Under the pieces are notes generated by a model. That model worked only from the letters and a program-made list of their open reading frames with translations, ran no database searches and was not told where the DNA came from. Position numbers and translations under genes: made by a program. From Geodermatophilaceae bacterium (GTDB taxonomy: Bacteria; Actinomycetota; Actinomycetes; Mycobacteriales; Geodermatophilaceae): DNA of 18,918 nucleotides. This document shows positions 6,757 through 15,906 of this stretch, piece after piece. The stretch covers positions 1 through 18,918 of the forward strand of contig JACCUF010000325.1 in assembly GCA_013811975.1 (NCBI GenBank), read 5' to 3'. The stretch's first letter is position 1. Each line of letters begins with the position of its first letter.

Positions 6757-7178
6757 TGGCTGCCAGCGTGAGCGTCGAGACGATCCGCGCCGAGCCGAGT
6801 CGGAGTCGGGCGACACCCCGGACGCACCGGCCGGCGCTGCGCCTGCTTCCCGCGCCGACTCCGAGTCTGCGCCGGGGTCCGTTCATCGCGCTGGTGTTGA
6901 CCCTGGTGATCATCGGCACCGTCGGCCTGCTCGTGCTGAACACCGTCATCGCCGCGGACTCTTTCCGAGTCGAACAGCTCGTCCAGCGCAATGCTGAACT
7001 CGCCTTGGCCGAGCAGGAGTTGCAGCGTCAGGTCGCCGAAGGGCTCTCGCCCGAGGCGTTGGCCGAGGCGGCGCGCGAACTCGGCATGGTCCCGGCTGGG
7101 CAGCCAGCCTTCGTCATAGTCGGGCCGGATGGCGCCATCGTCATCCAGGGCACCCCGGTTCCGGCGGGTGTTCGCTGA
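6756..7178 (+). CDS. ftsL: Cell division protein FtsL
   Basis: This is a 140-residue bitopic membrane protein. A basic, Pro-rich cytoplasmic tail (1-42) is followed by one transmembrane segment (about 43-66, ALVLTLVIIGTVGLLVL). A heptad-like coiled coil then spans about 70-96 (SFRVEQLVQRNAELALAEQE), with a short outer C-terminus. Size, topology and place between rsmH and ftsI identify FtsL, since sequence conservation in this family is low. FtsL works outside the membrane with the FtsQ/FtsB (DivIC) group to activate FtsW-FtsI. The start overlaps the rsmH stop (TGATG), implying coupled translation. Confidence 0.88.
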   Translation: MAASVSVETIRAEPSRSRATPRTHRPALRLLPAPTPSLRRGPFIALVLTLVIIGTVGLLVLNTVIAADSFRVEQLVQRNAELALAEQELQRQVAEGLSPEALAEAARELGMVPAGQPAFVIVGPDGAIVIQGTPVPAGVR

Positions 7179-7179
7179 C

Positions 7180-9036
7180 GTGGCGACCCCAGCGCGCCGA
7201 CGTGCCCCCGGGACGGCCACGAGGGGTGTCGGCTCATCCCGAACGCAGCGGGTTTCACGTGGCGACCCGAACCGTCCGGCCCGTAGACCTGCGCCCGCCA
7301 GGCCGCGGCGGCGTCGGCCTCGGCGTCGACTGAAACTGGCCGGTGCGGACAAGCGACTTCGGGTAGCCGGCGCGGTGATGGCCGTACTGACTGCGGTGAT
7401 CCTGGGTCGCCTGGTCCTGCTCCAGGGGCTCGACGGGACCGCGTATGCCGCCGCCGCCTCCGCCGATCGGCTCCGCGAGGACGTGCTGGCGGCCACTCGC
7501 GGGCAGATCCTCGACGCCAACGGCAACCCGATGGCCTACACGCTTTCGGCCCGCAAGATCTACGCCGACCCGTCCCTGATCGGTGACCCGGTCGCTGCGG
7601 CGACGATCTTGTCCGGGATGCTCGGAGCCCCGGTCAACCAACTCGTCGACAAGTTGCAGGCCGACAACCGTTACCAGGTTCTGGCCGAGAGGCTGGAGCC
7701 GTCGTTGGCCGCGCAGGTGATGAACCTCGGCATCGCCGGGATCGGGGTCGAGGTCCAGCCGTTGCGGATCTATCCGGCCGGGTCGGTCGGCGCACAGGTG
7801 GTCGGCTTCACCGGCGCTGACGGTTCGGGGTTGGCCGGCATCGAACAGGCCTACGACGAGCTGCTGACCGGCACCCCAGGCACCACGTCCTACGAGGTCG
7901 GCCGAAGCGGTGCGGTCATCCCTGCCGGGGGACGCACCGATCGACCGGCCGTCCCCGGGGGTTCGGTGCAGTTGACCATCGACCAGGACGTCCAGTTCCA
8001 CCTCCAGCAACAGTTGGATGCCCAGTGCGCGGACGGCTCCACCGAGAACGCCCAGGGGGTGATCCTCGATGCGCACAGCGGTCGGGTACTCGCGATGGCG
8101 ACCTGCCGCAGCTTCGACCCGAACACCGCCAGCGAGGCCGATCCGGACACACTCGGCAATGGGGCGATCTCCGGAATCCTCGAGTCGGGGTCGGTGGCCA
8201 AGGCCATAACCCTGTCCGCGGCGATCGAGGAAGGGATCGTCACCCCGGACGACGTGCGGCTGACCCCTGACTCCATCACCGTCGGCAACACGACCGTGCG
8301 CGACGCTCATCCGCACAACCCGATCAACTACACGGTCACCGGCATCCTCGCCAAGTCCTCCAATGTCGGCACCATCGGCATCGCCCGAGAACTGGGTAAC
8401 GAGCGCCTCGAGCAGTATCTCCGCGCGTTCGGCGTCGGCGAACCCACGGGCATCGAACTCCCGGGCGAGAGTCCAGGGATCCTCGTCCCGAACCAGGAAT
8501 GGAGCATTGCTCAATCGATCAATGTCCCGATCGGCCAAGGCTTCGCACTGACCACGCTGCAGATGGCATCCATCTATCAGACGATCGCCAATGGTGGCGT
8601 TCGGATTCCGCCCCGGATCGTCGCCTCGACGACAGCAGCCGACGGCACCGTCACCGAATCTGCCCAGCCCGAAGGCGTACGGGTCATCAGCGAACAAACC
8701 GCTGCGACGATGGCCTACATGCTCGAAGCGGTCGTCGGCGAAGGTGGCACCGCGCTGAATGCGTCGATTGCCGGCTACCGGGTTGCCGGTAAGACCGGTA
8801 CGGCGCAACGGCCGAATCCGGCATGCAGTTGCTATGCCGGCGGTGGCTTCTGGACCACCTTCGCCGGCTTCGCGCCGGCCGATGCCCCCCGCTACGTGAT
8901 GTCGGTCATGCTGCAACGGCCGGACTCCGGCGTCCCAGCCGGCCCGGTCTTCAAGAACGTGATGACCTTCGTGCTGGCCCATGAGGCGGTGCCACCTACC
9001 GGGGTGGGCCGGCCAGAGTTCATCCTGATCGTGTGA
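7180..9036 (+). CDS. ftsI: Septal peptidoglycan transpeptidase FtsI (class B penicillin-binding protein, PbpB/PBP3)
   Basis: FtsI crosslinks septal peptidoglycan outside the membrane as partner of FtsW. From GTG 7180 (1 nt between the ftsL stop and this start) it has 618 residues. It has a very basic Arg/Pro tail (~60 residues), a single membrane anchor (about 64-83), a PBP dimerisation region beginning near RGQILDANG, and a transpeptidase domain. The active-site motifs are SVAK (Ser338, Lys341), SSN (393-395) and KTG (538-540). No PASTA repeats follow. The frame continues upstream to GTG 7168 and ATG 7129 inside ftsL; neither has a better ribosome site, so the start is moderately certain. 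Four Cys lie in the outer domain (283, 309, 549 and 551, the last two as CSC just after KTG), which is unusual. Confidence 0.94.
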   Translation: MATPARRRAPGTATRGVGSSRTQRVSRGDPNRPARRPAPARPRRRRPRRRLKLAGADKRLRVAGAVMAVLTAVILGRLVLLQGLDGTAYAAAASADRLREDVLAATRGQILDANGNPMAYTLSARKIYADPSLIGDPVAAATILSGMLGAPVNQLVDKLQADNRYQVLAERLEPSLAAQVMNLGIAGIGVEVQPLRIYPAGSVGAQVVGFTGADGSGLAGIEQAYDELLTGTPGTTSYEVGRSGAVIPAGGRTDRPAVPGGSVQLTIDQDVQFHLQQQLDAQCADGSTENAQGVILDAHSGRVLAMATCRSFDPNTASEADPDTLGNGAISGILESGSVAKAITLSAAIEEGIVTPDDVRLTPDSITVGNTTVRDAHPHNPINYTVTGILAKSSNVGTIGIARELGNERLEQYLRAFGVGEPTGIELPGESPGILVPNQEWSIAQSINVPIGQGFALTTLQMASIYQTIANGGVRIPPRIVASTTAADGTVTESAQPEGVRVISEQTAATMAYMLEAVVGEGGTALNASIAGYRVAGKTGTAQRPNPACSCYAGGGFWTTFAGFAPADAPRYVMSVMLQRPDSGVPAGPVFKNVMTFVLAHEAVPPTGVGRPEFILIV

Positions 9037-9080
9037 CCGCCCGACCTGTCCCGGCGACGCCGACGCTCCCGGGCGCTCGG

Positions 9081-9086
9081 TAACCT
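9081..9086 (+). promoter_or_regulatory. Candidate -10 for a leaderless murE transcript
   Basis: TAACCT in the 58-bp ftsI-murE gap fits TANNNT and ends eight bases before the murE GTG (9095), so transcription would begin at or next to the start codon. No Shine-Dalgarno is visible before murE, consistent with leaderless initiation, which is common in actinobacteria. No -35 is recognisable, so this is tentative. Confidence 0.33.
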
Positions 9087-9094
9087 CGCCCCCC

Positions 9095-10633
9095 GTGGTC
9101 GTCCTTGCTCGTCCCACCCAGCTGCCGCCGGTTCCGTTGGCGGAACTGGCGGTTTTGGTGGACGCCCAGCCTGAGAAGAAGCCAGGATCGGTCGACATCT
9201 CCGGGGTGACGCTGCGCTCCATCGATGTCAGGCGCGGCGATCTGTTCGCCGCCCTGCCCGGAGCCAACACGCACGGAATCCGTTTCGCCGGCGCCGCCAT
9301 CCAGGCCGGCGCAGCAGCCATCCTGACTGACCCGGCCGGGGGCGCCGCCATGTCAGACGTCGACCTGCCACTCCTGGTCGTGGCCGATCCGCGGGCGGTG
9401 CTGGGTCGGATAGCCGCCGCGGTATATGGCGACCCGAGCAGAGCCTTGTCGGTTCTCGGTGTGACCGGGACCAATGGCAAGACGACGACCTGCTACCTGC
9501 TCGAGGCTGCACTGGCCGCGGCCGGTCACAAAGCCGGACTGATCGGCACGATCGAGACCCGGATGCGCACGGGGGACAGGTGGATGTCGGTGCCGGCTCA
9601 ACGCACGACGCCCGAAGCCCCCGATCTGCAGGCGACTCTCGCGCTGATGGCCGAGAACGGGGTCGAATCGGTCGCCATGGAGGTCTCCAGTCACGCACTG
9701 GCTCTGGACCGAGTCGCCGGTACCGCCTTCGATGTCGCCGGCTTCACCAATTTCAGCCAGGATCATCTGGACTTCCACGGTGACCTCGAGGCCTACTTCA
9801 GGGCCAAGGCTCTGCTCTTCGACGGCCGCGCGGCCCACGAGGTCGTGATGATCGATGAACAGTGGGGACGCAGGCTCGTTGGCCCGGACACGGTGACCGT
9901 GTCCGGCGTTGGATCGACGAAGGCCACGTGGCACAGCTCGGAGGTTTCGACGAAAGGTGGTCAGACTTCTTTCATCGCCCATGGTCCGGCTGGGCGCAGG
10001 CTGCCGGTGAGTTTGGGTCTGCCAGGGCATTTCAATGTCGCCAACGCACTCCTGGCGCTTGCGATGCTGAATTGCGCGGGAGTCGACGTCGAGGAAGCCG
10101 CACAAGGACTCGCGGCCGCCCGGGTGCCTGGCCGGATGGAGGTCGTCGACGCGGGGCAGCCGTTCACAGCCCTGGTCGACTATGCACACACTCCAGCGGC
10201 TGTGGCAACCGTGCTCCAGGCACTGAGGCCGCTGACCGACGCAACCCTGGTCCTCGTCCTCGGTTGCGGGGGAGACCGCGACACCGGCAAGCGTCCGCTC
10301 ATGGGTGAGGTCGCCGCGCGGGGCAGCGACGTACTGATCATCACCGATGACAACCCTCGCTCAGAGGACCCGGCCGCAATCCGGGCAGCAATGCGGGTGG
10401 GCGCAGAGAGGTTGTCGGCAGGCCAGTCAGGTGCGGTACTCGAGGTCGCGGGCCGTGCGGAGGCGATCGAGGCAGCCGTTGACCGGGCGCGGCCCGGCGA
10501 CACCGTGGTGATCGCTGGAAAGGGGCACGAACAGGGGCAGGAAATCGACGGCGTGGTCACCCCCTTCGATGACCGCGAGCTGTTGCGGACCGCGCTGGCC
10601 GGTCATGGCTGGATCGGTGGCCCCGGACCGTGA
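9095..10633 (+). CDS. murE: UDP-N-acetylmuramoyl-L-alanyl-D-glutamate--diaminopimelate ligase MurE
   Basis: MurE adds the third stem-peptide residue to UDP-MurNAc-L-Ala-D-Glu using ATP, in the cytoplasm. The 512-residue protein shows the Mur ligase P-loop GTNGKTT (125-131), TTPEAPDLQ, MEVSSHAL, NFSQDHLDFHGD, VDYAHTP and GCGGDRDTGKRP. The substrate motif DNPR (419-422) is the version associated with diaminopimelate, whereas lysine-adding enzymes differ there; it does not separate meso- from LL-DAP. GTG 9095 is the only reasonable start: it lies 58 nt after ftsI, has no clear ribosome site and may be leaderless. Its TGA overlaps the murF GTG as GTGA. Confidence 0.95.
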   Translation: MVVLARPTQLPPVPLAELAVLVDAQPEKKPGSVDISGVTLRSIDVRRGDLFAALPGANTHGIRFAGAAIQAGAAAILTDPAGGAAMSDVDLPLLVVADPRAVLGRIAAAVYGDPSRALSVLGVTGTNGKTTTCYLLEAALAAAGHKAGLIGTIETRMRTGDRWMSVPAQRTTPEAPDLQATLALMAENGVESVAMEVSSHALALDRVAGTAFDVAGFTNFSQDHLDFHGDLEAYFRAKALLFDGRAAHEVVMIDEQWGRRLVGPDTVTVSGVGSTKATWHSSEVSTKGGQTSFIAHGPAGRRLPVSLGLPGHFNVANALLALAMLNCAGVDVEEAAQGLAAARVPGRMEVVDAGQPFTALVDYAHTPAAVATVLQALRPLTDATLVLVLGCGGDRDTGKRPLMGEVAARGSDVLIITDDNPRSEDPAAIRAAMRVGAERLSAGQSGAVLEVAGRAEAIEAAVDRARPGDTVVIAGKGHEQGQEIDGVVTPFDDRELLRTALAGHGWIGGPGP

Positions 10634-12105
10634 TCGCGGTGACGGTTGCCGAGCTGCTCACTGCCACCGACGGCCAGTGGCACCCGCCTGGGACCAGCAA
10701 CAACGGCAGCGGCGAGCCAGCCGCGCTGTCGATCACTGGCGACGTGCAGATCGACTCGCGGTCATGTGGTCCGGGCGACGTCTTTGTCGCCTTGCCGGGA
10801 GAGCGCTCCGACGGACACGAGTTCGCTGCCGCGGCGCATCGAGCCGGCGCCGTCGCCGTGCTCGCGCTTCGCCCGATCCAGAACGTGCCCTGCGTCGTCG
10901 TCGCCGATCCACTGATCGCCCTCGCCCGTTTTGCAGCCGCCATCGTGGCTCGGGTACCCGAGCTGGTCATCATCGGTATCACCGGGTCGAGCGGCAAGAC
11001 CTCGACCAAGGACCTGATCGGCGATCTTCTCTCCCGATGGGGTCCAACCGTGTGCCCGATCGGTTCCTACAACAACGACCTCGGCCTACCACTGACCATG
11101 CTGCGGGTCGATCAGCGGACCCGTTTCCTCGTACTGGAGATGGGTTCACGCGGTGTCGGCCACATTGCCCGCCTGACCGAGATCGCCCGGCCCGCGATCG
11201 GGGTGATCCTCAACATCGGTACCGCGCATCTCGGTGAGTTCGGCTCGATCGAGCTCGTGGCGCAGGCCAAGTCTGAACTCCTCGCCGCACTTCCACCCGC
11301 CGATGACGGCGGAGTCGCGATCCTCAACGCCGACGACGCCTCCAGCGGGTACCTGGCCGGCTGTACGGCTGCGCAGGTCTGGACCTTCGGCGCCGGCCCG
11401 GAAGCCGATGTCCGGTACGACGCCGTCGATGTGAGCGGCGGGGGTCGTCCACGGTTCCGACTGTCAGCCGGCGGCCATCAGGTCGAGGTCGCGCTCCAGT
11501 TGGTTGGCGCACATCAGGCGGCCAACGCGGCAGCGGCCAGCGCCGTCGCGTTGTCGACCGTCGCGCGGGCTCGACCTCCGGCCCGGATCGAGGTCGCTGC
11601 GACACACGAACGGTTAGTTGACATCGGACTCGGACTCGGCGCCGCACGGCCTCGGAGCGGCTTGCGGATGGAACTCAACGACCGTGCAGACGGGGTGAGC
11701 ATCCTCAACGACGCGTACAACGCGAATCCCGAGTCGATGCGTGCCGCCCTGGATGCGCTGATCGCTGTCGCGGGCGGCGTCCGTCGTACCTGGGCGGTCC
11801 TGGGGGCGATGGGAGAACTTGGTGCCACTGCTCACGCCGAGCACGAAGCAGTAGGCAACGAGGTCAAACAGCGTGGGGTCGACCGGCTAGTCGCCGTGGG
11901 TGCCGATGCCGTGGGCATTTATGCTGGCGCCGCTGGTGAGCCAGCCCAAGAAGAGGGGTTCGTCCACGTGCCGGACATGAGCGCGGCGCTGCACTTGCTG
12001 CGTCGCCAGCTTCGTCCGGGTGACGTGGTCCTGGTCAAGGCCTCTCGTTACGTCGGGCTGGAACGGCTCGCCGATGCTCTGTTGGAAGGGACCGAACAGA
12101 CATGA
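10630..12105 (+). CDS. murF: UDP-N-acetylmuramoyl-tripeptide--D-alanyl-D-alanine ligase MurF
   Basis: MurF attaches the preformed D-Ala-D-Ala dipeptide to complete the cytoplasmic pentapeptide precursor. The 491-residue protein has IDSRSCGPGDVFVALPGER in the N-terminal domain, a P-loop GSSGKTST (119-126), SYNNDLGLPLT, EMGSRGVGHI, and the C-terminal NDAYNANPESM from residue 360. All are typical of MurF. GTG 10630 overlaps the murE stop as GTGA, with GGTGG about nine bases upstream. The stop overlaps the mraY ATG as ATGA. No ddl gene for the dipeptide is in this window. Confidence 0.95.
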   Translation: MIAVTVAELLTATDGQWHPPGTSNNGSGEPAALSITGDVQIDSRSCGPGDVFVALPGERSDGHEFAAAAHRAGAVAVLALRPIQNVPCVVVADPLIALARFAAAIVARVPELVIIGITGSSGKTSTKDLIGDLLSRWGPTVCPIGSYNNDLGLPLTMLRVDQRTRFLVLEMGSRGVGHIARLTEIARPAIGVILNIGTAHLGEFGSIELVAQAKSELLAALPPADDGGVAILNADDASSGYLAGCTAAQVWTFGAGPEADVRYDAVDVSGGGRPRFRLSAGGHQVEVALQLVGAHQAANAAAASAVALSTVARARPPARIEVAATHERLVDIGLGLGAARPRSGLRMELNDRADGVSILNDAYNANPESMRAALDALIAVAGGVRRTWAVLGAMGELGATAHAEHEAVGNEVKQRGVDRLVAVGADAVGIYAGAAGEPAQEEGFVHVPDMSAALHLLRRQLRPGDVVLVKASRYVGLERLADALLEGTEQT

Positions 12106-13187
12106 GATCGGTCCTGATCGCGGCGGTGATCGCGCTGGCCATCTCGATCATGTTCACCCCCATCGCGATCCGCGTCCTGCAGCGCAGAGGGTTCGGCCAG
12201 GAGATCCGGGTTGACGGACCTCAGCACCACATGACCAAGAAGGGCACGCCCACGATGGGCGGTGCAGTGATCGTCTTGGCCACCGTCGTCGGGTACTTCG
12301 GCGCCTATCTGTTCCTCATCGGCCAGGGCGGCGGCGGGCCGACGGCCAGCGGACTGCTGCTGATCTATCTGCTCGTCGGACTCGGGGTGGTCGGCTTTCT
12401 CGATGACTACATCTCGATCCGCAACCAGCGCAATCTCGGCCTGAACAAAACGGCCAAGCTGGTCGGACAGCTCGTGATCGGCGTCAGCTTCGCGGTCCTG
12501 GCGCTGCAGTTCCGCAACGCCAACGGGCTGACGCCTGGCTCGCCGGTGCTCTCCTTCGTCCGCGACATCGCTCCGCTGACGCTGGGCACGGTCGGCTTCG
12601 TCGCCTTTGCCCTGCTGCTGATCAGTGCTTTCTCCAACGCCGTCAATTTCACCGACGGTCTCGACGGCCTGGCCTCGGGTGCCTCGGTGATGGTGTTCGG
12701 CTCGTACCTGATCGTCTCCTTCTGGCAGTTCGGGCACGACTGCGCCCGCCTCCAGGAGGCCGGCTGCTACTCGGTGCGCGACGCGCTGGACATCACTCTG
12801 ATCGCGGCGGCTGCGATGGGCGCCTGTTTTGGGTTCTTGTGGTGGAACGCCTCGCCAGCCCGAATCATCATGGGCGACACCGGATCTTTGTCCCTGGGCG
12901 GTCTCATGGCCGGCCTGGCGATCTTCACCCGCACCGAGTTGCTCCTCGTCGTCCTTGGTGGTCTGTTCGTCGTTGTCGCCATGTCGGTGACCATCCAGAT
13001 CCTGGTCTTCCGGCTCGGCGGTGGCCGGCGAATCTTCCGGATGGCACCCATCCACCACCACTTCGAGTTGGCCGGGTGGACGGAGAACACCGTTGTGGTG
13101 CGCTTCTGGATCGTCACGGGTATGGCAGTGGCCTTCGGCCTGGGGCTGTTCTACGCCGATTGGCTCAGCCTCGCCGAGCTCGAGTGA
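12102..13187 (+). CDS. mraY: Phospho-N-acetylmuramoyl-pentapeptide transferase MraY
   Basis: MraY makes lipid I by moving phospho-MurNAc-pentapeptide from UDP to undecaprenyl phosphate on the inner membrane face. The 361-residue, strongly hydrophobic protein fits the ten-helix family. It carries the signature HHMTKKGTPTMGG, the catalytic Asp pair in FLDDY (Asp101-Asp102), NFTDGLDG (182-189) and APIHHHFEL with His318-320. ATG 12102 overlaps the murF stop (ATGA), with GGAAGGGA about ten bases upstream. Its own stop overlaps the murD GTG (GTGA). Confidence 0.96.
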   Translation: MRSVLIAAVIALAISIMFTPIAIRVLQRRGFGQEIRVDGPQHHMTKKGTPTMGGAVIVLATVVGYFGAYLFLIGQGGGGPTASGLLLIYLLVGLGVVGFLDDYISIRNQRNLGLNKTAKLVGQLVIGVSFAVLALQFRNANGLTPGSPVLSFVRDIAPLTLGTVGFVAFALLLISAFSNAVNFTDGLDGLASGASVMVFGSYLIVSFWQFGHDCARLQEAGCYSVRDALDITLIAAAAMGACFGFLWWNASPARIIMGDTGSLSLGGLMAGLAIFTRTELLLVVLGGLFVVVAMSVTIQILVFRLGGGRRIFRMAPIHHHFELAGWTENTVVVRFWIVTGMAVAFGLGLFYADWLSLAELE

Positions 13188-14605
13188 GCGGGCCGGCCCG
13201 AGGCGGGCCTAGCCGGTTCCGGCGCCCGTGGTGGACCGGTCGGCGGGTACTCGTCCTGGGTGCGGGAGTCTCCGGGCTGGCAGCCATTAGGGCCTTGAAC
13301 GGGGTCGGTGCGCATGTGCTGGTCGCTGACGAGCGGACCGACGACCTAGCCCATGTCCTGGCCGCGGCCGGCCTGGCCGAACCCTCCATGGTCCGCGAGA
13401 TCGGGATGCCCGATCAGCTTCCCGACGTGGATCTAGTTCTGGCCACTCCCGGTGCACCGCCGAGTCACCCGCTGCTGGTTGCCGCCGGGCGCGCAGGACT
13501 CGAGGTCATCTCCGAGCCGGAGCTGGCCTGGCGGCTACGTGATCCGGACGGGGCTCCCTGGCTGGTCGTGACCGGCACCAACGGCAAGACCACGACGGTC
13601 GGAATGCTGGAAGCGCTGCTGCTGGCCGGTGGCCTGGCCAGTATCGCAACCGGCAACATCGGCTTGCCCCTCGTGGACGTCGTCACCGGGCCGCAGCCGT
13701 ACGACGTCCTCGCGGTCGAACTGTCGAGTTTCCAGCTGCACCGGGCGCCCACGATCGCGCCGCACGCCGCTGCTGTACTCAACGTGGCGCCTGACCACCT
13801 CGACTGGCATGGGTCGATGACCGCGTACGCGGCGGCGAAGAAGGTCGTCTTCGACCGGTCCGGGATTGCGGTGTTCAACCGGGACGACGAGTGGTCGTGC
13901 CGCCTTGCTGACGGACACGCGCATCCGATCGGCTTCAGCCTGGACCCGCCGGCGCCGGGCGAGCTGGGAGTAGCCGACGGAGTGCTCCTCGACTGCGCCT
14001 ACGAGGAGCGGACCGAGCTGGCTCGGGTCGAGGACGTTCCGGTCACCGGTCGACACAACGTGGCCAACGCCTTGGCCGCGGCCGCCCTGGCGCGCAGCGT
14101 CGGCATACCTGCGTCGGCCGTGGCGGATGGGCTGCGGTCCTACCGTCCGGGGCCGCACCGCAACACACTGATCTCCACAGTGGACGGTGTCGACTACGTC
14201 GACGATTCCAAGGCGACGAACCCACACGCCGCGCGGGCATCCCTGTCCGCCTATGCCGATGTTGTCTGGATCGCAGGCGGTTTGCTCAAGGGCGCCGAGA
14301 TCGACGATCTCGTCATCGCCGTACGCGATCGGCTGCGAGCCGTTGTGCTGCTCGGCGCCGACCGGGCGGTGATCGGTCGAGCCCTCGCGCGACACGCGCC
14401 GGAGGTCCCGGTCGTGGAGGTCAGCAACGGCGACGATGGGGCCATGGTCGAGGTCGTCCGGGAGGCTGCAGCGCGGGCGCGCCCCGGAAGCACGGTGCTG
14501 CTGGCTCCCGCAGCTGCCTCGATGGACATGTTCGTGAACTATGTGGCCCGCGCGGACGCCTTCGCCAGAGCCGTCGGGGCACTCCCCGGGCGGAGGGCCG
14601 AATGA
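13184..14605 (+). CDS. murD: UDP-N-acetylmuramoylalanine--D-glutamate ligase MurD
   Basis: MurD adds D-glutamate to UDP-MurNAc-L-Ala. From GTG 13184 it has 473 residues. It shows a nucleotide-binding N-terminus RRVLVLGAGVSGLAAIRAL, the P-loop GTNGKT (131-136), NIGLPLVD, ELSSFQLH, NVAPDHLDWHGSMTAY, GRHNVANALAAAALA, and DDSKATNPHAARASL near the C-terminal domain. The frame stays open back to 12839, but that would put 115 extra residues antiparallel to nothing but mraY codons in another frame. GTG 13184 forms a GTGA overlap with the mraY stop, the same pattern as its neighbours, and places the nucleotide-binding motif at the normal distance. The stop overlaps the ftsW ATG as ATGA. Confidence 0.93.
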   Translation: MSGPARGGPSRFRRPWWTGRRVLVLGAGVSGLAAIRALNGVGAHVLVADERTDDLAHVLAAAGLAEPSMVREIGMPDQLPDVDLVLATPGAPPSHPLLVAAGRAGLEVISEPELAWRLRDPDGAPWLVVTGTNGKTTTVGMLEALLLAGGLASIATGNIGLPLVDVVTGPQPYDVLAVELSSFQLHRAPTIAPHAAAVLNVAPDHLDWHGSMTAYAAAKKVVFDRSGIAVFNRDDEWSCRLADGHAHPIGFSLDPPAPGELGVADGVLLDCAYEERTELARVEDVPVTGRHNVANALAAAALARSVGIPASAVADGLRSYRPGPHRNTLISTVDGVDYVDDSKATNPHAARASLSAYADVVWIAGGLLKGAEIDDLVIAVRDRLRAVVLLGADRAVIGRALARHAPEVPVVEVSNGDDGAMVEVVREAAARARPGSTVLLAPAAASMDMFVNYVARADAFARAVGALPGRRAE

Positions 14606-15906
14606 CCCTGCTCAGTTCCGGTCCCAGCTCCCATGTGGTGACCCGCCCGAGCGGGCGTCCGGCCATCGGCGACCGTCCGATGACCTCCTTCCATCTGGTG
14701 CTCGCCGGCGGCGGCGCGCTGTTGCTCATCGGACTGATCATGGTCTTCTCCGCGACGAGCGTGGATTCGCTGCAGGAGAAGGGCTCGGTCTACGCCAGCT
14801 TCAGCACTCAGGTCACCTTCGCCCTGGTCGGCCTGGTGGCCTTCTGGGTCGCCCTGCGGATCCGTCCGACGCTGCTGCGGCGGATGGCACTCCCGGGCAT
14901 GCTGATCGCGATCCTGCTGCTGGTGCTCGTGCTCATCCCTGGAATCGGACAGGAGTACAACGAGGCCCGCCGCTGGTTCGAGATCGGGCCGCTGAGCCTG
15001 CAGCCGTCGGAGCTGGCCAAACTGGCCTTCGTGGTCTGGGGTGCAGACCTGCTGGTGCGAAAGCACAAGCTGATCGACCGGTGGCGCCATCTGCTGGTCC
15101 CCCTGGTCCCGATCGGAGCCCTGCTCGGCCTGCTGGTCCTGCTACAGCCAAACCTGGGCACGGCTCTGGTCTTCTTCCTGATCCTGTTCTCCCTCCTCTG
15201 GTCGGTCGGAGCCCCCGCCCGGCTGTTCGTGACGATGGGCACCGCGCTGGTAGGTCTGGTGGCCGCGATGATTGCCGCCGAGCCGTACCGCGCTGCCCGG
15301 CTCACCGGCTTCCTCGACCCCTTCGCCGACCCCGAAGGCGCCACCCTGCAGGCGGCCAACGGGCTCTATGCCCTGGCCACCGGGGGCTGGTGGGGCGTTG
15401 GCCTGGGCAACAGCCGGATGAAGTGGGGCCTGCTCCCGGAGCAGGACAGCGATTTCATCTTCGCAATCATCGGGGAGGAACTCGGCTTCGCCGGCTGCCT
15501 CCTGGTGGTGTCCCTCTATGGCCTGCTGGCCTATGCCGGCATCCGGATCGCGCGGCGGACCAACGACGGATTCATCCGGCTGGCCGCGGCGGCGATCACC
15601 GTCTGGTTGACCGGTCAGGCCATGATCAATATCGGCTACGTCGTCGGCCTCCTGCCGATCACCGGGATCCCACTGCCGCTCATCTCCTCAGGTGGCACGT
15701 CCCTGGTGCTGACCATGTTCGCAGTCGGTGTCCTGGCCAGCTTCGCGCGGCACGAGCCGGCGGCAGTGGCCTACCTCAAACGCCGCCGTCGTCATCGTTG
15801 GGCGCGGCTGCTGGCGCCCGTGCCGCATACCGCCAGTTCCGACCGGAAGCGGCCAACTCCCCGCCGGGCCACCAGGCGCCCCCCTCGGCAGTCGACAACC
15901 CGATGA
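14602..15906 (+). CDS. ftsW: Septal peptidoglycan glycosyltransferase FtsW (SEDS family)
   Basis: FtsW polymerises lipid II into septal glycan strands together with FtsI. The 434-residue protein has about ten hydrophobic segments from residue ~32 and a short polar N-terminal tail. SEDS signatures are LQPSELAKLAFVVW, LEQ-like LPEQDSDFIFAIIGEELGF, and the family motif TGIPLPLISSGGTSL from residue 354. The last ~45 residues form a strongly basic cytoplasmic tail (KRRRRHRW and further Arg/Pro). ATG 14602 overlaps the murD stop as ATGA and has a strong GGAGGG (14592-14597) only four bases upstream. The stop overlaps the murG ATG. Confidence 0.95.
   Translation: MTLLSSGPSSHVVTRPSGRPAIGDRPMTSFHLVLAGGGALLLIGLIMVFSATSVDSLQEKGSVYASFSTQVTFALVGLVAFWVALRIRPTLLRRMALPGMLIAILLLVLVLIPGIGQEYNEARRWFEIGPLSLQPSELAKLAFVVWGADLLVRKHKLIDRWRHLLVPLVPIGALLGLLVLLQPNLGTALVFFLILFSLLWSVGAPARLFVTMGTALVGLVAAMIAAEPYRAARLTGFLDPFADPEGATLQAANGLYALATGGWWGVGLGNSRMKWGLLPEQDSDFIFAIIGEELGFAGCLLVVSLYGLLAYAGIRIARRTNDGFIRLAAAAITVWLTGQAMINIGYVVGLLPITGIPLPLISSGGTSLVLTMFAVGVLASFARHEPAAVAYLKRRRRHRWARLLAPVPHTASSDRKRPTPRRATRRPPRQSTTR

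Noticed and set aside
7255..9480. 741-codon open frame on the minus strand
   Set aside because: It is antisense to ftsI and the murE start, whose active-site motifs are intact, and its composition is that of a shadow frame.
12048..13061. 337-codon open frame on the minus strand
   Set aside because: It is antisense to mraY. The product is a charged, Asp/Gln/Arg-rich string without recognisable motifs, the expected mirror of hydrophobic mraY codons.
12839..13183. Upstream extension of murD (588-residue version)
   Set aside because: It lies inside mraY in another frame, is not MurD-like, and GTG 13184 gives a GTGA overlap and the normal MurD length.
14541..15902. Upstream extension of murG (817-residue version), a possible fusion
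   Set aside because: It overlaps the whole of ftsW out of frame and encodes Arg/Pro/Gly-rich shadow sequence. MurG begins normally at 15903.
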